From assembly GCF_051014445.1 (NCBI RefSeq), contig NC_135141.1, positions 30,651,422 to 30,715,421 on the forward strand: 64,000 nt of DNA, given 5' to 3'. This document shows positions 11,244 through 25,100 of the stretch, piece after piece. The translations under genes and the position numbers were made by a program. A model generated the notes under the pieces. The model saw only the letters and a program-made list of their open reading frames with translations. It did no database searches and was not told where the DNA came from. The first letter of the stretch is position 1. Each line of letters opens with the position of its first letter. The stretch is from Colletes latitarsis. Its lineage: Eukaryota > Arthropoda > Insecta > Hymenoptera > Colletidae.

Positions 11244-14200
11244 TTCTCTAAATTGTTCTTCGATTTCGATTTTAGATACCTGGGCGATATCGTAGCACTT
11301 CGAGGATTTTATGGGAGATTGTTAAACGACATATTGAATTAGTAGCTGCGTGGGTACGAGAACAGGTAAAGCGCTTTGCAGGCAAAGTGCTTTGCAGGGG
11401 GTGCGTTTCGAAGGGGAAGGGGAGGCGAACCTTGTCCACATCTGGTCGTCCAAGCCTGACGACCACAGTATCGTCGCGTTTGATGGCTCCGACCATTCTC
11501 GCCGGAGTTACGATGGAAACGTGCTGCATCAAGCCCGCCACGAGTATTCCGCTCCGGCGATTTCTCTTTGGCGGGTCGTACACGCAAGCGGCCTACGGGA
11601 CGCTCTTTGTGGACGTAACACGGCGCCGCGTGTGATCCTCTGTTGCGTACTCGCGATGACGGCAGTTTCGTTCGGACGTCGCGGTAAATGAACGTGGCGT
11701 CGCTACCACCACGGCCGTCCACGACTATTTAACCGGGCATCCGGTGGACGCCAACGGGATTCGCGGTGAAACGCGTTTGATATGGCTGCACGCGCCTTTC
11801 ACGCGCGATGTCGTCCACTATGGCGACGCGACGCTCGAAATTGCAACGTCCATTGTGAAGGAATCCGGGGTATCCCATTAACGCTGCACGGGGTTATTGT
11901 AATTCAACCCGCTCGTTGAATTGAACGCGTCTTCTACCATAGTAAACGGAAAAATATGCATTTTTCTAAATTTTTTCGATACGGGAATTTTCCCAGCTTT
12001 GGTAATCATCTTTCAAGGAGGATTTTCATCTTTAAATCCAAGATGGCTAACTACTTATTTACTACGTCTTAATTTCTTCCGTGTTACTGATCATGGATTG
12101 AATTTAATTTTAATTTCTTTCCTCGGTAGCTGACATAACATTTTCTGAGGTTCCCTCGGATCACGTGCAAGCTAAAATTCCCGGTCGAGTCGGTTTCACT
12201 TTCCAGTCACATCGGTCCGCGAACATTTCTTCCAATTTCCAATAAAATTACAGAGCCTTCGGATTCCCACATAGAACTCTATACTATTTTTTTGTTTTGC
12301 TTATCGCGTAACAAGTACGGGGACAATATTATTTTCCTCGTTACATCCACAAGAACATGTATCAACATCAGTAACGATGGGAGCCATTTACTATTTCTGT
12401 TCGAGATTCTCCGCCACGATAATGTTCGTGAAAAAGAGGATACGGAAACAGCGTATATCAGAAAATAAATTTTCCACGCGGAAACATTACGACCGATAAT
12501 TGCCATCTTCAGCGTACGGTAACAGAATTTCGTGAAAATATATAGTTTCGTCGAAGAATCGACGATCGAATGGCGTATAGAAAACAGATTTTCCGCGCGG
12601 ATGATCCTCGCGACGAGGCCGAAGAATTTCGCGCGTAACTCTTCTTCCTTCGGCGCTCGTAACCGCCTTCTGAAGAACTTTTATCGCGCGTCAGAAATCC
12701 ACCCCCGCCTTCGCGACGAGCGACAGAAGCCGGGCGTGTGTTATCGGGATATCGGATCACTCGATAGCGAGAAATCGATAGCATTGTGCCTCCTACCACC
12801 CAGGTTTTCGGAGAACCGCATTACCGGCTCACCCTTCCTCGATCGAGGGAAGGAAGCGCCCTATTCCGGCAGGTTTGTTAAGATTTGCGAACTTTTCCTC
12901 TCGTAAATCGACCGATATCAAATATTTAACGCTGCGTGCCAGGAGAGCCACAACACTCTCCTCTTCAAGGAAGAAAGCAAGAAAATTCATGCTTTCTATT
13001 TTAAACCTCCAGCAACGTCGACTATAGTTATTTAAATTGATTTAGACATTTTTTTTAAAACGACATAGTTTCAATTTAGGGAGGAAATATTTCGTCGGTA
13101 CGCCAGATAACGTCACGAATGAATTTATCGCGTATCTATTATTCAAATAAAATTCTACTCGTTTGGCTAACGCCTATAGTCCGTCGTAAGTGTTTGATGA
13201 CTATTATCGGATGGGGTCGTTTATCAGCGATCATTTCGGTAATGGATAGTTTCTTCGCTCGGTACTCGGAGAGTCGCGTTCGTTTATTTTCAGCTCAAAA
13301 GTGTCTCGTTTGCCGGACGCGATAGGAGACGCCCCGCTGTTAACGACGCTAGACGGAAAACGCGAGATCCCTCCCCCGTTACTCGTAAAAAGATATAAAA
13401 TATCGCGTGGTTTTTCCCATTTCTGATAAAACGGGTTACCACTGGCGAACATAAATTTTACCGCGACGACCAGATGAAATGTGCGATCCGGCCGCATCCG
13501 GCGTGCCGCCCCGGTTCGCGATTCTGTGGGGATTTTGGTTATCTCTTCTTTTTTCCATCCCCCGCCCCCCACATCGCCAGCGTCGATACCCACTCGAAAC
13601 TGGTAATGGAAACATGAATTTTAGACGCGCCGGAAGATTCTGTTAATGGCCACCTCTGGCGAACCCGTCGCGATATTAAAAAAAAAAACCGTTCCTTCGG
13701 GGCTTCGAGAATCGAAAAAAGAACTTCGCTACGGAATGGGATATTAAGTAAATTTGCGCTGCGTGAAGATTTAACAAACGTCTGTCAGGATACTTTTAAA
13801 ATGTTTCACTAAATATTGAGATTGAGAGGATTAAATGTAAAAGAAAGTTTAGTGCGATAAATTCGTTAAAATTCTTCCTATGATTTATAACCCAAGCTTT
13901 ATAAAATGAGTATATTTTCTATAAATCTCGGCAAAAATTCTTTCTTCGAAAACTGTTATTGCCGTAATGTAAAAAAATTCCCCGTCGTGTTCGATCGGGC
14001 TCCGGAAACCGCGGGACGAAGACGAGTTCCCCTCGTTTCCGGCGCGTCCACCGCTACACCGGAAACGCCGGAGAAAAGATTTGGTCGCTGGGGCTGGACG
14101 CTGCACAATTAACTGAAAATTTCCAACCGTGCAGATATCGCGAACGCCACTCTGTATCGCGGGAGCACACAAAGCGGTCCCGTCGTTTCCGTTCAGACGC

Positions 14201-17200
14201 TGGTCGGCTCGTAATGGACGGATCAAAATCCATTTGAAATTTCAGCCCGCGCCGATGCGTCGTCGCGCTATGAATAGAACATAAATTTCGTCTCGTGTAA
14301 ATACGTCGGTGTGCCCGTGACATTTTCACCGCCGGAGGGGGAGGGAGGGCGGTCGTCGAGGAACCGCCCGAGAATTCACGTTCTTCCGCTTCCGCGAAGA
14401 AGTAATGCGCGCGAGTTTTTTTCCGTTCGATAAATCCTACCCCGTCCAAAGAAACGTTTCCAACAGCGCGATTGTATTCGTAACAAGTGGAGGGAATTCC
14501 GCAATGGGGAACGGCGATGGGCGGTCCTCGTTGCGCGCGGAAACAACGTATGTTTATTGCCGCTCAGTTTAATCGTTTCGCGCTGGCAACGATAACGTTT
14601 ATTCATTGCCGCCGTTCCGCGACGACCACGTCACGTTTTTGTCAAAATTGCGACGATTCGTGGCCGTCTTACTCTATTTTTTTGATCGTCGAGCGGATAT
14701 TAGTTTCCTCGTTGCGACTAAAGGTTACGTTTGTAAGTAACATAAATGAATTATTTATTTCTAACAGTGTAAGGGAATATTAAAAACTAAACATTATAGT
14801 TATTTTTATCACAGTTGGAAGTAGCATAAGAAATTTGTTTAGTAGTTAATGTCTTCTGGTTTGGCAAAGAAAAAAAGAATAGATGAACATTCAAAATTCT
14901 ATTACTGTCTTTCAGTTTCTTCTCGCGATACAGTTCCATCCCTTGCGCGGCAACTCGACCGACACGTACACCTTAATAAATCACCGGCCATATTAAAACG
15001 CACGAGGCACTGGAATTCAAGCCACAATAACAACGGTATACCTTTACAACCCCGAAAGTCATATTCACCGCGAATCGATGGAACCAGAACACGATATTCG
15101 GAGTCAGAGATAAATATACGGTTTCGGAGGTACGAGCATAACCTCGAAAAAGTTCATCAACGCAGTTCGCCGACCACGCGTACGTTTTTTTTTTGGCTGG
15201 TGTATCAAAATTTGTTTGCACCCGCGTGACTCGCTTCGATTGGCTGACTCTGGTCGTATCACGTTTCAAACGCGCACAATGCGCGGAAAGAATCAAAGAA
15301 ATTCGTAATCATCGGTCGCGCGAAAATATTTTCTTTTTTTTTTGATTTTTGGTCCGGTCTCCCCCTGTATATATCTTTTTTTCATCCCCGCCGACGACGT
15401 CACGAGTCAGGGGGTTTTTCATTTGGCCGGAACGCTCCTACGTAATGCCATAACTCCGATTCCGTCGGGCGTGGGAACAAAGGCAATCCTAATCATTGAT
15501 TTTCACGGTTCCACGACGGCAGAAAATCGTTTGCGGTGAATCACATCTAAACACAACAATGGGCATATGATCAACAATGGAGCGTATTGTTTCCTCCGTC
15601 ATCATCCGTTCCCTGCCTTGCGATTCCATCATCGGTACCCTGGAAACACAAAACACAAAGGGCATTTCCAATCACCGATACGCTATTCGCATCTTTCGCC
15701 CCCACCCTCAGTCTCTCTTCCTTTACGCCCCCAACGTCGATCTCTTTCTCGTTTTTTCTTCCTGCTTGTTTTTTCGCATTCTCAGCTAATGCGAGACGCG
15801 TACCACGGCACAATGGTCCGATAATCTCTCCGCGGTTGTCGAGGGCGAAAGTTCTTCGTCGATCCCGCTTATTGGCCGGACGACGACCGCAGAATGCGAG
15901 GCTCGATTTCATTTGCTCGTCTCCCACGCGATATTTCGATCCCTCGGTTAGACCGTGGCAAGAATACGTACCGCGAACCATTTTTCTCAACACGGAATTG
16001 TCTCCCGTAACCTACTATCTTCTCACCGGGAGGAATCTTTTCTCCTCACGCCCGTGAAAAACGGGGGCAGCCCTTTTATTAGCCCCTTTGCACCCGATGA
16101 AACGTTTCGCTAAATGTCGGTTTTTAGGTAAAAGACACCTTTTTGTGCAGAGTTTCGCCATAGCTTCGAATAACTTGTATATTGCTTGCTGTACGAAAAC
16201 ATGTTTTTACTGTCATCAATGTTGCGTTAGTTTCACAGATGACAACTGACAATTTTATCTGTAACGGAAGTTAATTCTTAGAGGGACTTGTGACCTATAT
16301 TTGTCGAGGTAAATAAATATTGCAGATTTAAAGAGGAATCACAAACGACGCGGTGTGTTTTCGGGATCGTCAGCTTCCGATGAAATCAGAAAGGCGGACG
16401 ATCAAAAGCAACGCGTCCTTCCGCTCTTGCGGTAAAGGAAAACACTCGTGCCTCCTTTTCCGTTCTTCCTTTGCCCGCGAAAGTGCCCTACGATGACAAA
16501 CACTCGTAAATCGTTCTGTTCCGCGGGTGCTCGAGGAGTCCGTGGGATCAAAGCTTCGGAATCTTTGCCGATTATCGTCCAACCACTGCGTCTCGAGAGC
16601 AAACATATATCTCGAGCGCGTCTCTCAGGTAACAGATGTTTGTATTAACGGGGAAAAACAGTCGCTGTTATCCGTTTCACGGGCCGCGTAGCCGTCGAAA
16701 CGAGCCTTTGTTTTCTTCGTTCGAGGGCTGGATGAATTTCGACGCGCCCGCCATTGTTCGGGAGCTCGAAAGAACAGCGAGTTAAGTTCGCGCAATTAAA
16801 ACGACTCCTCCCCGGTGTTCCCGTTTCTCCGTTAACCATTTAACTGCGCCGTTTCGGGTAACGATATTATTCTAAATGCTACAGTTAAGAGAAACATCGG
16901 GTATAAACTTCTTTTGTGCACCAGCAAGATTTCTTGAAATTTTCATTCAATCTTTCGTGGAAAACAATGGTGGTCTCGGTTGTTTTGTGTAAGAACGAGG
17001 CGTGTGAAACCCTTTGTCTAGTAGAAATTAATTAACGAACGTGTTAGGAAAATCGTGCTTGAATTTTTAAAATATTCTATTCTAAATTTTCGATTTATTT
17101 CGACTTATAAACTAGTATTGCAATAGCACGAATACAACCATCTCCAGTGATAAGAAAGAATCCCTTTTCATTATTCGATGACATCCAGTAAAATATTTAA

Positions 17201-19080
17201 AAATTACCCAAATCGATGATTCATCTTTCTAGATCTCTTTACCTTAATAACTCTTATTCACAAATGTTCGAAGCGCGATGGGGCTTTACGTCGGCTCTTA
17301 ATAGTACACGGAAATCGTATTGTTCGCGTCCGATACCGACGATTGCACGAGAGGAAGGTATGAAATACGATGCACTCGGTGAATGTTTAAGGCGCTTTTC
17401 TGAATGGACAGTATTGTTCCTTTGTTCGGGTAATTATTGCTCGTTGATCTTTCGAGACGGTAGCTTTTCCTTCGAATACGGGTCACTTTTGTTGCCCGAA
17501 GAGGGCATTGAGGAGCGTATTTCGCGCGGAGCACTTGACATTGTGTTCATTACGAGGAAAATGGATCGAAATATTGCTGCACGAAGCTGTTACTCGGTAG
17601 AAAAGACAAGCGTACGAAGAATTATGCATTTATAATTAAATTATACGTGAGCGTTAAACCTTGGGAACAATCGACGGTCAATTTAAACTCGTTTTAGTTT
17701 TAATATTCTTGCGAACGTAGAGCCTGTAATTTAAGCTCCTGGGTCTTTCGACAAATTATTTCGAAAGATCGTCGGCCAATCTAGGGCGACAGAACACGGA
17801 CGAGCCGCAAATTTGGCGAAGATGAACTCCAAGAGAGCCCGGAATATCCGATGGAACTTTCTGTTTAAGCACGGAATAAACTTCCCTTAATCGTAACATT
17901 CGAATACATTAAGGGTTGTCCCGAGCCCGGGCGAGTTACATCCGCCTCGTTTCCACCCCTTATCTTATCAGCCTCGACTGTCGCGCATATTCTTAATAGC
18001 CGATTTCCCACGCTCTCGAACCCCGCTAATAAAACGCCCGACCGACGGTGAAACCTCGATTATCGAAGGATATCTTGCCGTGGTAATTGAATTTCTTGGT
18101 TAATGGAACGATCTTGGTTTCTTGGCGGGCTCGCCCGATCCTGAAATATGTCGGTCGAAACTCCCGGAAACTCGGGAAACGTTTCCTTAACTGGCGCGCT
18201 CCACTTCCGGGCTATCTCGAGGACGAAAATTGTCATCCTGATCTCGAAATTGCCGGTGAGTCGCGAGGCAGAACGTTGATTTCTGCGTGGGAAAAAGGAA
18301 GAAATTCATGATAAATAGGATATTAGTTGAGTGGACCGTTTACGAGAAAAAGTGGATATTTTTTTCAAATAATTTGCTCTTCTAATATTTAACCTTCCCA
18401 CTCCTGGTGCAGTTGTACGAGAATTATCTATTCGTCCCATTTTTGACAATCAACTGTACGTTACTAAGAAATTAAAATGTGGATTGAATTATATTCGTTA
18501 CGAATTTTTATCCCCTTTGTTACGTTGAATATCGTTTCCGGTCTCGTGTTTGTTTGATTTCATTTTTAACGCGGCGGTTTCTCAATTTTTGACGTACTGG
18601 ATTTTTCTCGCGTGCTCGTTGCACGGCGTCTGATTTTATCCTTGATTTACGATCGCTGTTTCTATGCCAGTTGTTTCTCCGAGCGGCGCCGGGTTTGTAA
18701 AATTCTCGTGCACCACTTTTGCACACCGTTCCGTTGACATTGTTTATTGTTCGGTCGCCCGGCCACGCATACACGCCGCGACTAATTTTTGTTACAACGC
18801 GTACGGCTATAAATTTTTCCCCGGCGGATTTATTTTGTTTAGTTTAAATTCACGGTTCACGGGAGGGGAGGAAAATATATTCTTCCTAGGAGTCGTCCAT
18901 TTGCAACCCGGTGATTAATTATAGGAGATTCGAGCACCGAGTTCTTTCAATTTTTACGCGCGTTTATTTCGCTGACATCGAGTCATCGATAATCGTGCAA
19001 TTTGAAATTTTGCTATAATTCAGATATTATCGGGCTTAGTGTGTCGGTGATAGATACGTTGGCACATCAATAGAGCAATG
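11244..19080. other. 7.8 kb with no gene recognised
   Basis: CpG-rich sequence with many overlapping short frames on both strands (11339-11722, 14054-14449, 15571-16057), all biased in composition (Arg-, Ser- or Pro-rich) and often open on both strands at once, which is typical of stop-poor non-coding DNA. A purine run with quadruplex potential lies at 14334-14352. Confidence 0.45.
16315..16349 (+). repeat. Short dispersed repeat, copy 2
   Basis: This segment begins AAATATTGCAGATTTAAAGA and resembles 3948-3984. It is one of only a few short words shared between distant parts of this window. Confidence 0.3.
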
Positions 19081-19174
19081 TCGATACATGGATTCTATCA
19101 ACGATACCGATTATCTGTATCGTTATATTGATATGTCGATATCGCTGATCGATAGAGTGACGGGTATATCGATA
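19081..19174. promoter_or_regulatory. Cluster of CGATA/TATCG words including one perfect TATCGATA
   Basis: Six CGATA or TATCG words fall within about 95 bp, ending with the palindrome TATCGATA at 19167-19174 and ATCGATA at 19148-19154. TATCGATA is the DRE octamer bound by DREF and, in overlapping form, by BEAF-32 in Drosophila. Function here is inferred from the motif alone; perfect octamers also occur singly at about 24090 and twice near 54.2-54.3 kb, so the word is not rare in this window. Confidence 0.25.
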
Positions 19175-19179
19175 CGTTT

Positions 19180-22100
19180 CTTGAGAAATTAGTCGGTCTT
19201 ATCCGTAGAACCTTTCCTAATCATTTAGAAATATCAACAGTCTATCGAAATTCTTTGCACAGAAGGCAACGAACTATCAATTATTGTTTACGACGGTGGC
19301 TGTTTCTACAAACTTTCTGTCGTTGATACTTATATTTAAAAATCCCCGTGTTTCACCGTCGTGATTTCCGATATTAATTAAACGTAACATCGATCAAATT
19401 ATTGTCCACAAAATAAAACAATTTTTGAACGCGTCCGATACGATGTAATTAAATTTGCGCCAGCGAAACACAATAAAATCGTCAGAACGGACGCGGTATT
19501 TATTATAAATGATTTTCGTCCTCCATTCGACGTTTCGAATCACGGTGTACCTCTCCGTCGTTGGTCTTTGATGCCAGTCGTTCGATGAAACACGACCTCC
19601 AGCGTCGTTTGTACAACCGACGCTTCGTTTCTAATAATTTCGCCTGAAAATAGAATTCGACGTCGAATTCCTGGAATCGCAAACACGGCTCGGTCGGTCC
19701 ACGGATCGTTATATTCTCCGAGTGGCGATATTTTAGCGTTAGCCCAGGGAGTGGATGCAGTACAAGTTGATTGCATTTCGACCGCATAAAAGATTCCATT
19801 CCTACGGGAGGGGTGGCAACGAGACGCGGCGCGGTTTACTTTTTATCGCCCTACCAGCCCCTTCTTTCTCGCGATCCAACCGAATCGACGGGGATCGGGT
19901 TCTCCGGCGCTTCAACATTTATCCAACCGGAAATTAAACCTGCTGTTCGTTCGATCTTTCCATCTTCCTCCGTCACGCTACGCTGTCTTGGTCGGGGCGA
20001 TCTTCTTTCCGCGGTACGATCGATCTGGACCGGCTAAACAGGATCGCGATATCGTCGATTCCCCCCGGATTATTCGAATTTTTCAGCTGGACGATGAATA
20101 CGATTTTGCGTTTGTATCCTAGAATAACGTTAACGCGAGTTTGGCGGAAGACTCTAAGAATATGGGACAAATATTTTAAATTAATTCAGTGTCTACTTTG
20201 AAATTATTGGAATACTCGAATATTTGAAAATTCGATTCGCGCGATTGTATTTATTTTTCCATCGAGAGAGAAAATGCGAACGTATTATATTTGATTCATA
20301 AAAACGGGAACGTTGCAAAGAATATTTTAATTAAAAACGAAGCTTGAAACTATACGACGGACGTAAAATGCAATCATACCATTCGAGTGTTACGAATATC
20401 AGGATACTTTATCGTTCCGCGCGATCACTGGGCAAAATTTAATCCTAACTGTGATATACGATTACGAGGCAATCACGGTAATTACACGGTATACATAACC
20501 GTAAATCATTGGGTTGGATTTAATAACTGCTCGTCGCCGAATCTCGTACACTTCACGCTAAGGATTCGTTATCATTTATACTTGCTCTCCATTGTTTTAC
20601 GCTCCATGTTCGACCAAATATTTTGACGCGTACCTGCATGCAATAACGAGTAAACTTTCCGGTTTATTGTACCGGAAGCGACAGCGAAAGTAACCCCTCG
20701 AAGCCCGCGAGTGGCGTGCGAGTCACGTCCTGGTCATAAACCCGGTTGCTCTAGAAATACCAACGGTTCAACGGGACTTCGTAGTGTCGTATTGTCCGTG
20801 ACCTCCGGGACTCCCTGCAACCTGTTATGTTCGCCACCGATGAAAGTAAACGAACCCCAACTGCAGCTTAATAAACGAGAAAGAAAAAAAATCTCGACAA
20901 GGATTTTTACGCGATCCTGGCCAGGATTCCACAAGAGACGGGGGCAGGAAACAATTTGGTCGTCGCGGTTCCGCTAATCAGCACTTTGACTGAGCAAACG
21001 CTGATGAAAAATCCTCGTAGCGTCGAGTGGCGTCCGTCTTTCTCTATTTCTCTCCATCGGGTCTGTCTCCGGGTTGCCCCTGTCGGCCGAACAATATCCT
21101 TTCTTCGCGACGACGTAGAAAATCGAAAAGTCGGCTGCGAGACGGGCGAAAGAAAAGACCGAACGAGAGGTAAAAAGGAGACGTTCCCATTCAGCCGTAG
21201 CTTAACAATCTATCCTTTCAGAACGACAGCACATCCTCCTTGCCGCCCCCACTCCAACGGAGTCCTTCCAAACCCGCTGTCGTTTCTTACCACCCGCGCA
21301 CGGTCCCGTCTACCCAAACCCCTTTCCTTCTCTCTATTTCCTGCTGCCTGTCTGCCTCTCCTTTTATCTCATTTTTTTAGCGGGGACCAACGATCGATCG
21401 GGGGAGAAGGGTTAAGCGTGCGGGGAATAAGGGATCGCGTGGGATCCTACGCCCCCAAGGGAGATCCAAGGAGGCGCCCGTTTCCGTGAATTAGGCAATT
21501 GGAGAACGATAACGAAGATCCTTTCCAGAATGACGAGCTCCGTGAACTCCCTGGGTCTTTGTCGGGATACGATGCAACGAAGTTAGGGGCCCCGGGAACA
21601 TTACGACAGGTAATCGGTAGCTATATCGGTGAATCGCTGGGAAACCCCTCGCTTTTTGTTCCCTGTGTTCCGGTTTACGGTGACCGAGGATCTCCTGTAA
21701 CTTCCTGGTGAACTTACTGGGTAGCCATAAGACTCTGGGACCTCCATTATCTTTGCTGTTACCAGAACTTGAGGTCTCTTAAAGGGGGGAGGGCTTACAT
21801 TATTTAATTTTTCTTTCATTTTAACATGTTCTCGAGGAATCTTTTCCCCACGCGTTTTCCGGGTACCTGGGCCATCGAAATCCAACTCCAACAAGTTTCG
21901 AAAACTTGCCTAACGTTCCCGTTCTTGCGGGCGTGTCTCGGTCGGGCGAACTTTGGGCCAAAAACTATTCGCATCAATAACAATCGGAATTCTCGACGCT
22001 CGCGTCGAAAGCGTCGAGAGAGCTTTCTAACGGCGGGCAACAAAGGGAACGGGGATATAAAAACATTTATTACGATGTAGCGTAGCCGGGAGAGCCATCG

Positions 22101-25100
22101 ATAGATCAAAGGGATCCTTCAGCCCTCTTTGTCCGCGAGTCCTGCTTTGTTTCTTTCTTTCCTTCCCTTCTTCCGCCTCTTCTTTATTTATTTCGTTATC
22201 GATGCGAGCGAATAAACAACGCTCAGTCTGAGGAGGCTTTTGTGCAACACTGGGTGTTTCACGGCGTCGCCAACGGACCCCGATCGTTAATTTTCACTTC
22301 CCCGCGTTTAATCTCGATAACATCTTCGCGCTGTTTGTTACCCCGGTTCCCGACTCCATCGACGAGAGTCGCGTTCGAGCTCCGCAATCAATTCGCTCGG
22401 ACGAAGTTTCCTACGTTTTACCCCCCCGTTTTCCCGCTAAATCCTTTCAAGCCTCGATCGATCGGATCGCTTTCACGGATCCGTGAATCATCTTTTTTGA
22501 ATTGGTAATGCCGTTCGAGAGATGCAGTTTTTTTTTTCTATTCGTTACTCCCGTCGGGGATACGCCGAGCAAAGGAAACGTCAGGCGAACGATGTTGCTA
22601 ATTGAAAGGAGGGAAACAAATACAGAGCGATTCGGAAGAATCGAACCGTGGTTCTAATTATGCGCGGCGATCTTTGCAATCAGGCCAGGATATTGCCTTG
22701 GCTCGAAAAGGAATCGCGGAGGCAAAATTTTGTATAGCTTCGCGACATCGACGAGATTTAAAGGTGCTCTGGGGTTTTTTTTTTTAAATGTAGTTATTTC
22801 CAATTATTATAGTCTCTTTAAAAGACACAGATCTAGAAATCGGTTTAAAAGATGATAGACCAAGTTTGACAAAGCTCCGTCCGTGAATGAAGGAATCGTG
22901 AACAGAATCAACGAGTCCCCGACGAAAACGACTGCAATCCGTAAACTGAGGAGGCTAGAGAAACGAATGGCTGGCGGTCGCGGAGTGTAAGAAAACGTCG
23001 CCGGCCATTTCTCAAGTGGAAATCCGCCGCGATAATTCAGCGGCTCAGGGAATTAGCCTTAAAGAGTTTCCTGCGTTTCGCGACACGCGCGAATAGGTCC
23101 CAATAGACCGTTTCCAACTATAATATACACGTTTATTTCTTTGTACTCGAATGACCACATTATAATTCGATTTGAAATTAATTTCAATCAGTAGCCCACC
23201 GAATACAGTATTTCGTGAAGTATTATTTTGCAACGAGGAGCGTCACACAATTTTTTGGTATCAATATGTAAATATATGAGTGTGTAATGATTTTTTATGT
23301 GAAAGTGAATAAAGAAGGAGGAATAAACTTTTCCCGTACGAGGCTTCGTTTCGAAGAGAATCGACTTTGAATATCGTCTGGCGTGTCTGACCATTACTCT
23401 TGATTACTACTTACGTTTGTGTTTTCAAGCATCGACTGCATTATAATACCATCTCATTCTTACTGTCATAGTAGTACTTCATCGTTCTTACTATTTTCTA
23501 AGTAGTAATAACCAGTTGAAGCAGATAATGCCTCTGTCGTAAGTTGCAAACGCCTTCGCGAGTGGAAATAATGAATAATGGTCGGACGCGTCAGCCCAGT
23601 CAGACTCGCCCAAGAATTTCCAACCTCGTTTTCCTCGACAAAGAAGCCACTTACGAAGAAGCATCGTTCCTCACTTTCGACTTATCTTTCTACGAACGAT
23701 CGCCAGTATCGCTCTACAGGGTGAACCATTTCGTTTTGTGCGAGCTAAATCGCAAAATATCGAAGACACAGATGATTACACACGACAATCCGTCATATCC
23801 AGATGGAAATATCATGCTTCGAGCTTTGCCCTGCAAATTCCGTTCCATCACCAATGGGCAGAATTTAAAACTCGTGAGTAATTATGTCGATACCAGACAA
23901 CTCGATGAATCACGAAAAGTGATAAATACTTGCTATTTTTGGGCATTCTACAAACCTACAAAGTTTCCTCCAAATGGACTGTCTTGATTTAGACACTGCA
24001 GGGAACGTCGATTTCCATTCTCGATTTATTCTCGGACGAAGATTCGGATATATTGTTTGTACCTCCGCGCCCTAACATCGTTTATCGTTTATCGATACGA
24101 TGTAAATTGCTCTAATCGAAATCTGATAATCCGAATCAGCCGGATGCGTTTTCACGTTCGATCGATACGGAAACGTTGGACGTCGCGACGCGGGTGCTAT
24201 CGACGTCCGATAGGATCGATTCGACGAGGCACTTTTATATCGCGAACGACGTTGCGAAAGTCGATGTTGTTTGTCCGTGGTGTACTTCGATTCGAAAGGG
24301 GGAGGATTCGTTGAAATATTCAGGCGCGATCCCGCGTTTCATGACTCGATCGTGGCGGTTTTAATTTTGCGCGCGGACGCGGCCATTACTAGCCACGATG
24401 ACGTGGTAGGGGAAGTCGATTATTCCCACTCGGTCGGACATTCGTTTCCTGGTATTTCTCGTAATCGGCGACGCGACGACCGTTTGTTAAACAGCTGCCG
24501 AATTTTCAATTTACGCGGACAATCGTCGAAAAATCCCGAACCACGTCGCTCCATCGATTAACGTTCACGCGTAACCGACCATCGAGCTTTCATCGATTAT
24601 CGGATCGATCCGTCGCCACTAAACCGCGAGATATCGACGACGCTTCAAAAATCTAATTTCATCGGGAAATATTCGCCTATAAATGACACATAAAAATTGT
24701 GGTTATTTTTCGAAACACTTGTTGCCGATAGAACGGTAAATTATGAATCCATTAGGAATTTTGTTTACGCGTGTATGGATATTTATAATTCTATCCAACT
24801 GGTGGATGTAAAAATAAATCTAGTTTGTGGTTTTATTCCCGGGAATATTTTAGACTTTTCAGTGTACGTGTGTCAATTGTAAAAATTGTGAATAACGATG
24901 GGACACGGTTTAAATTATATTATATGTCTTCGTGGAAAATAAAAATCTCATTGATTGGAATTGAAACCACTTCTAAAATATTTTTACACAGCTAGTATAA
25001 CAGTTATATATTAAATTGTACAAAGGATGAGGTTTAATTTTGGATTTAAGTATCTAACGCAACCAAGAATTTAAAAATTCGAGTTACCTAGTTTGCCAAC

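Noticed and set aside
20956..21489. 177-codon plus-strand frame
   Set aside because: Arg-, Ser- and Pro-rich composition typical of CpG-rich non-coding DNA with few stops; no homology recognised.
23710..23740. CTACAGGGTGAACC as a copy of the TA-flanked element end
   Set aside because: It matches only the first eight bases, CAGGGTG plus one, and diverges at once; no other arm was found.
23544..23987. 147-codon plus-strand frame with fairly natural composition
   Set aside because: No family recognised and no start or splice context that stands out. It includes an ACAGGGTGAACC word that looks transposon-like but has no partner end.
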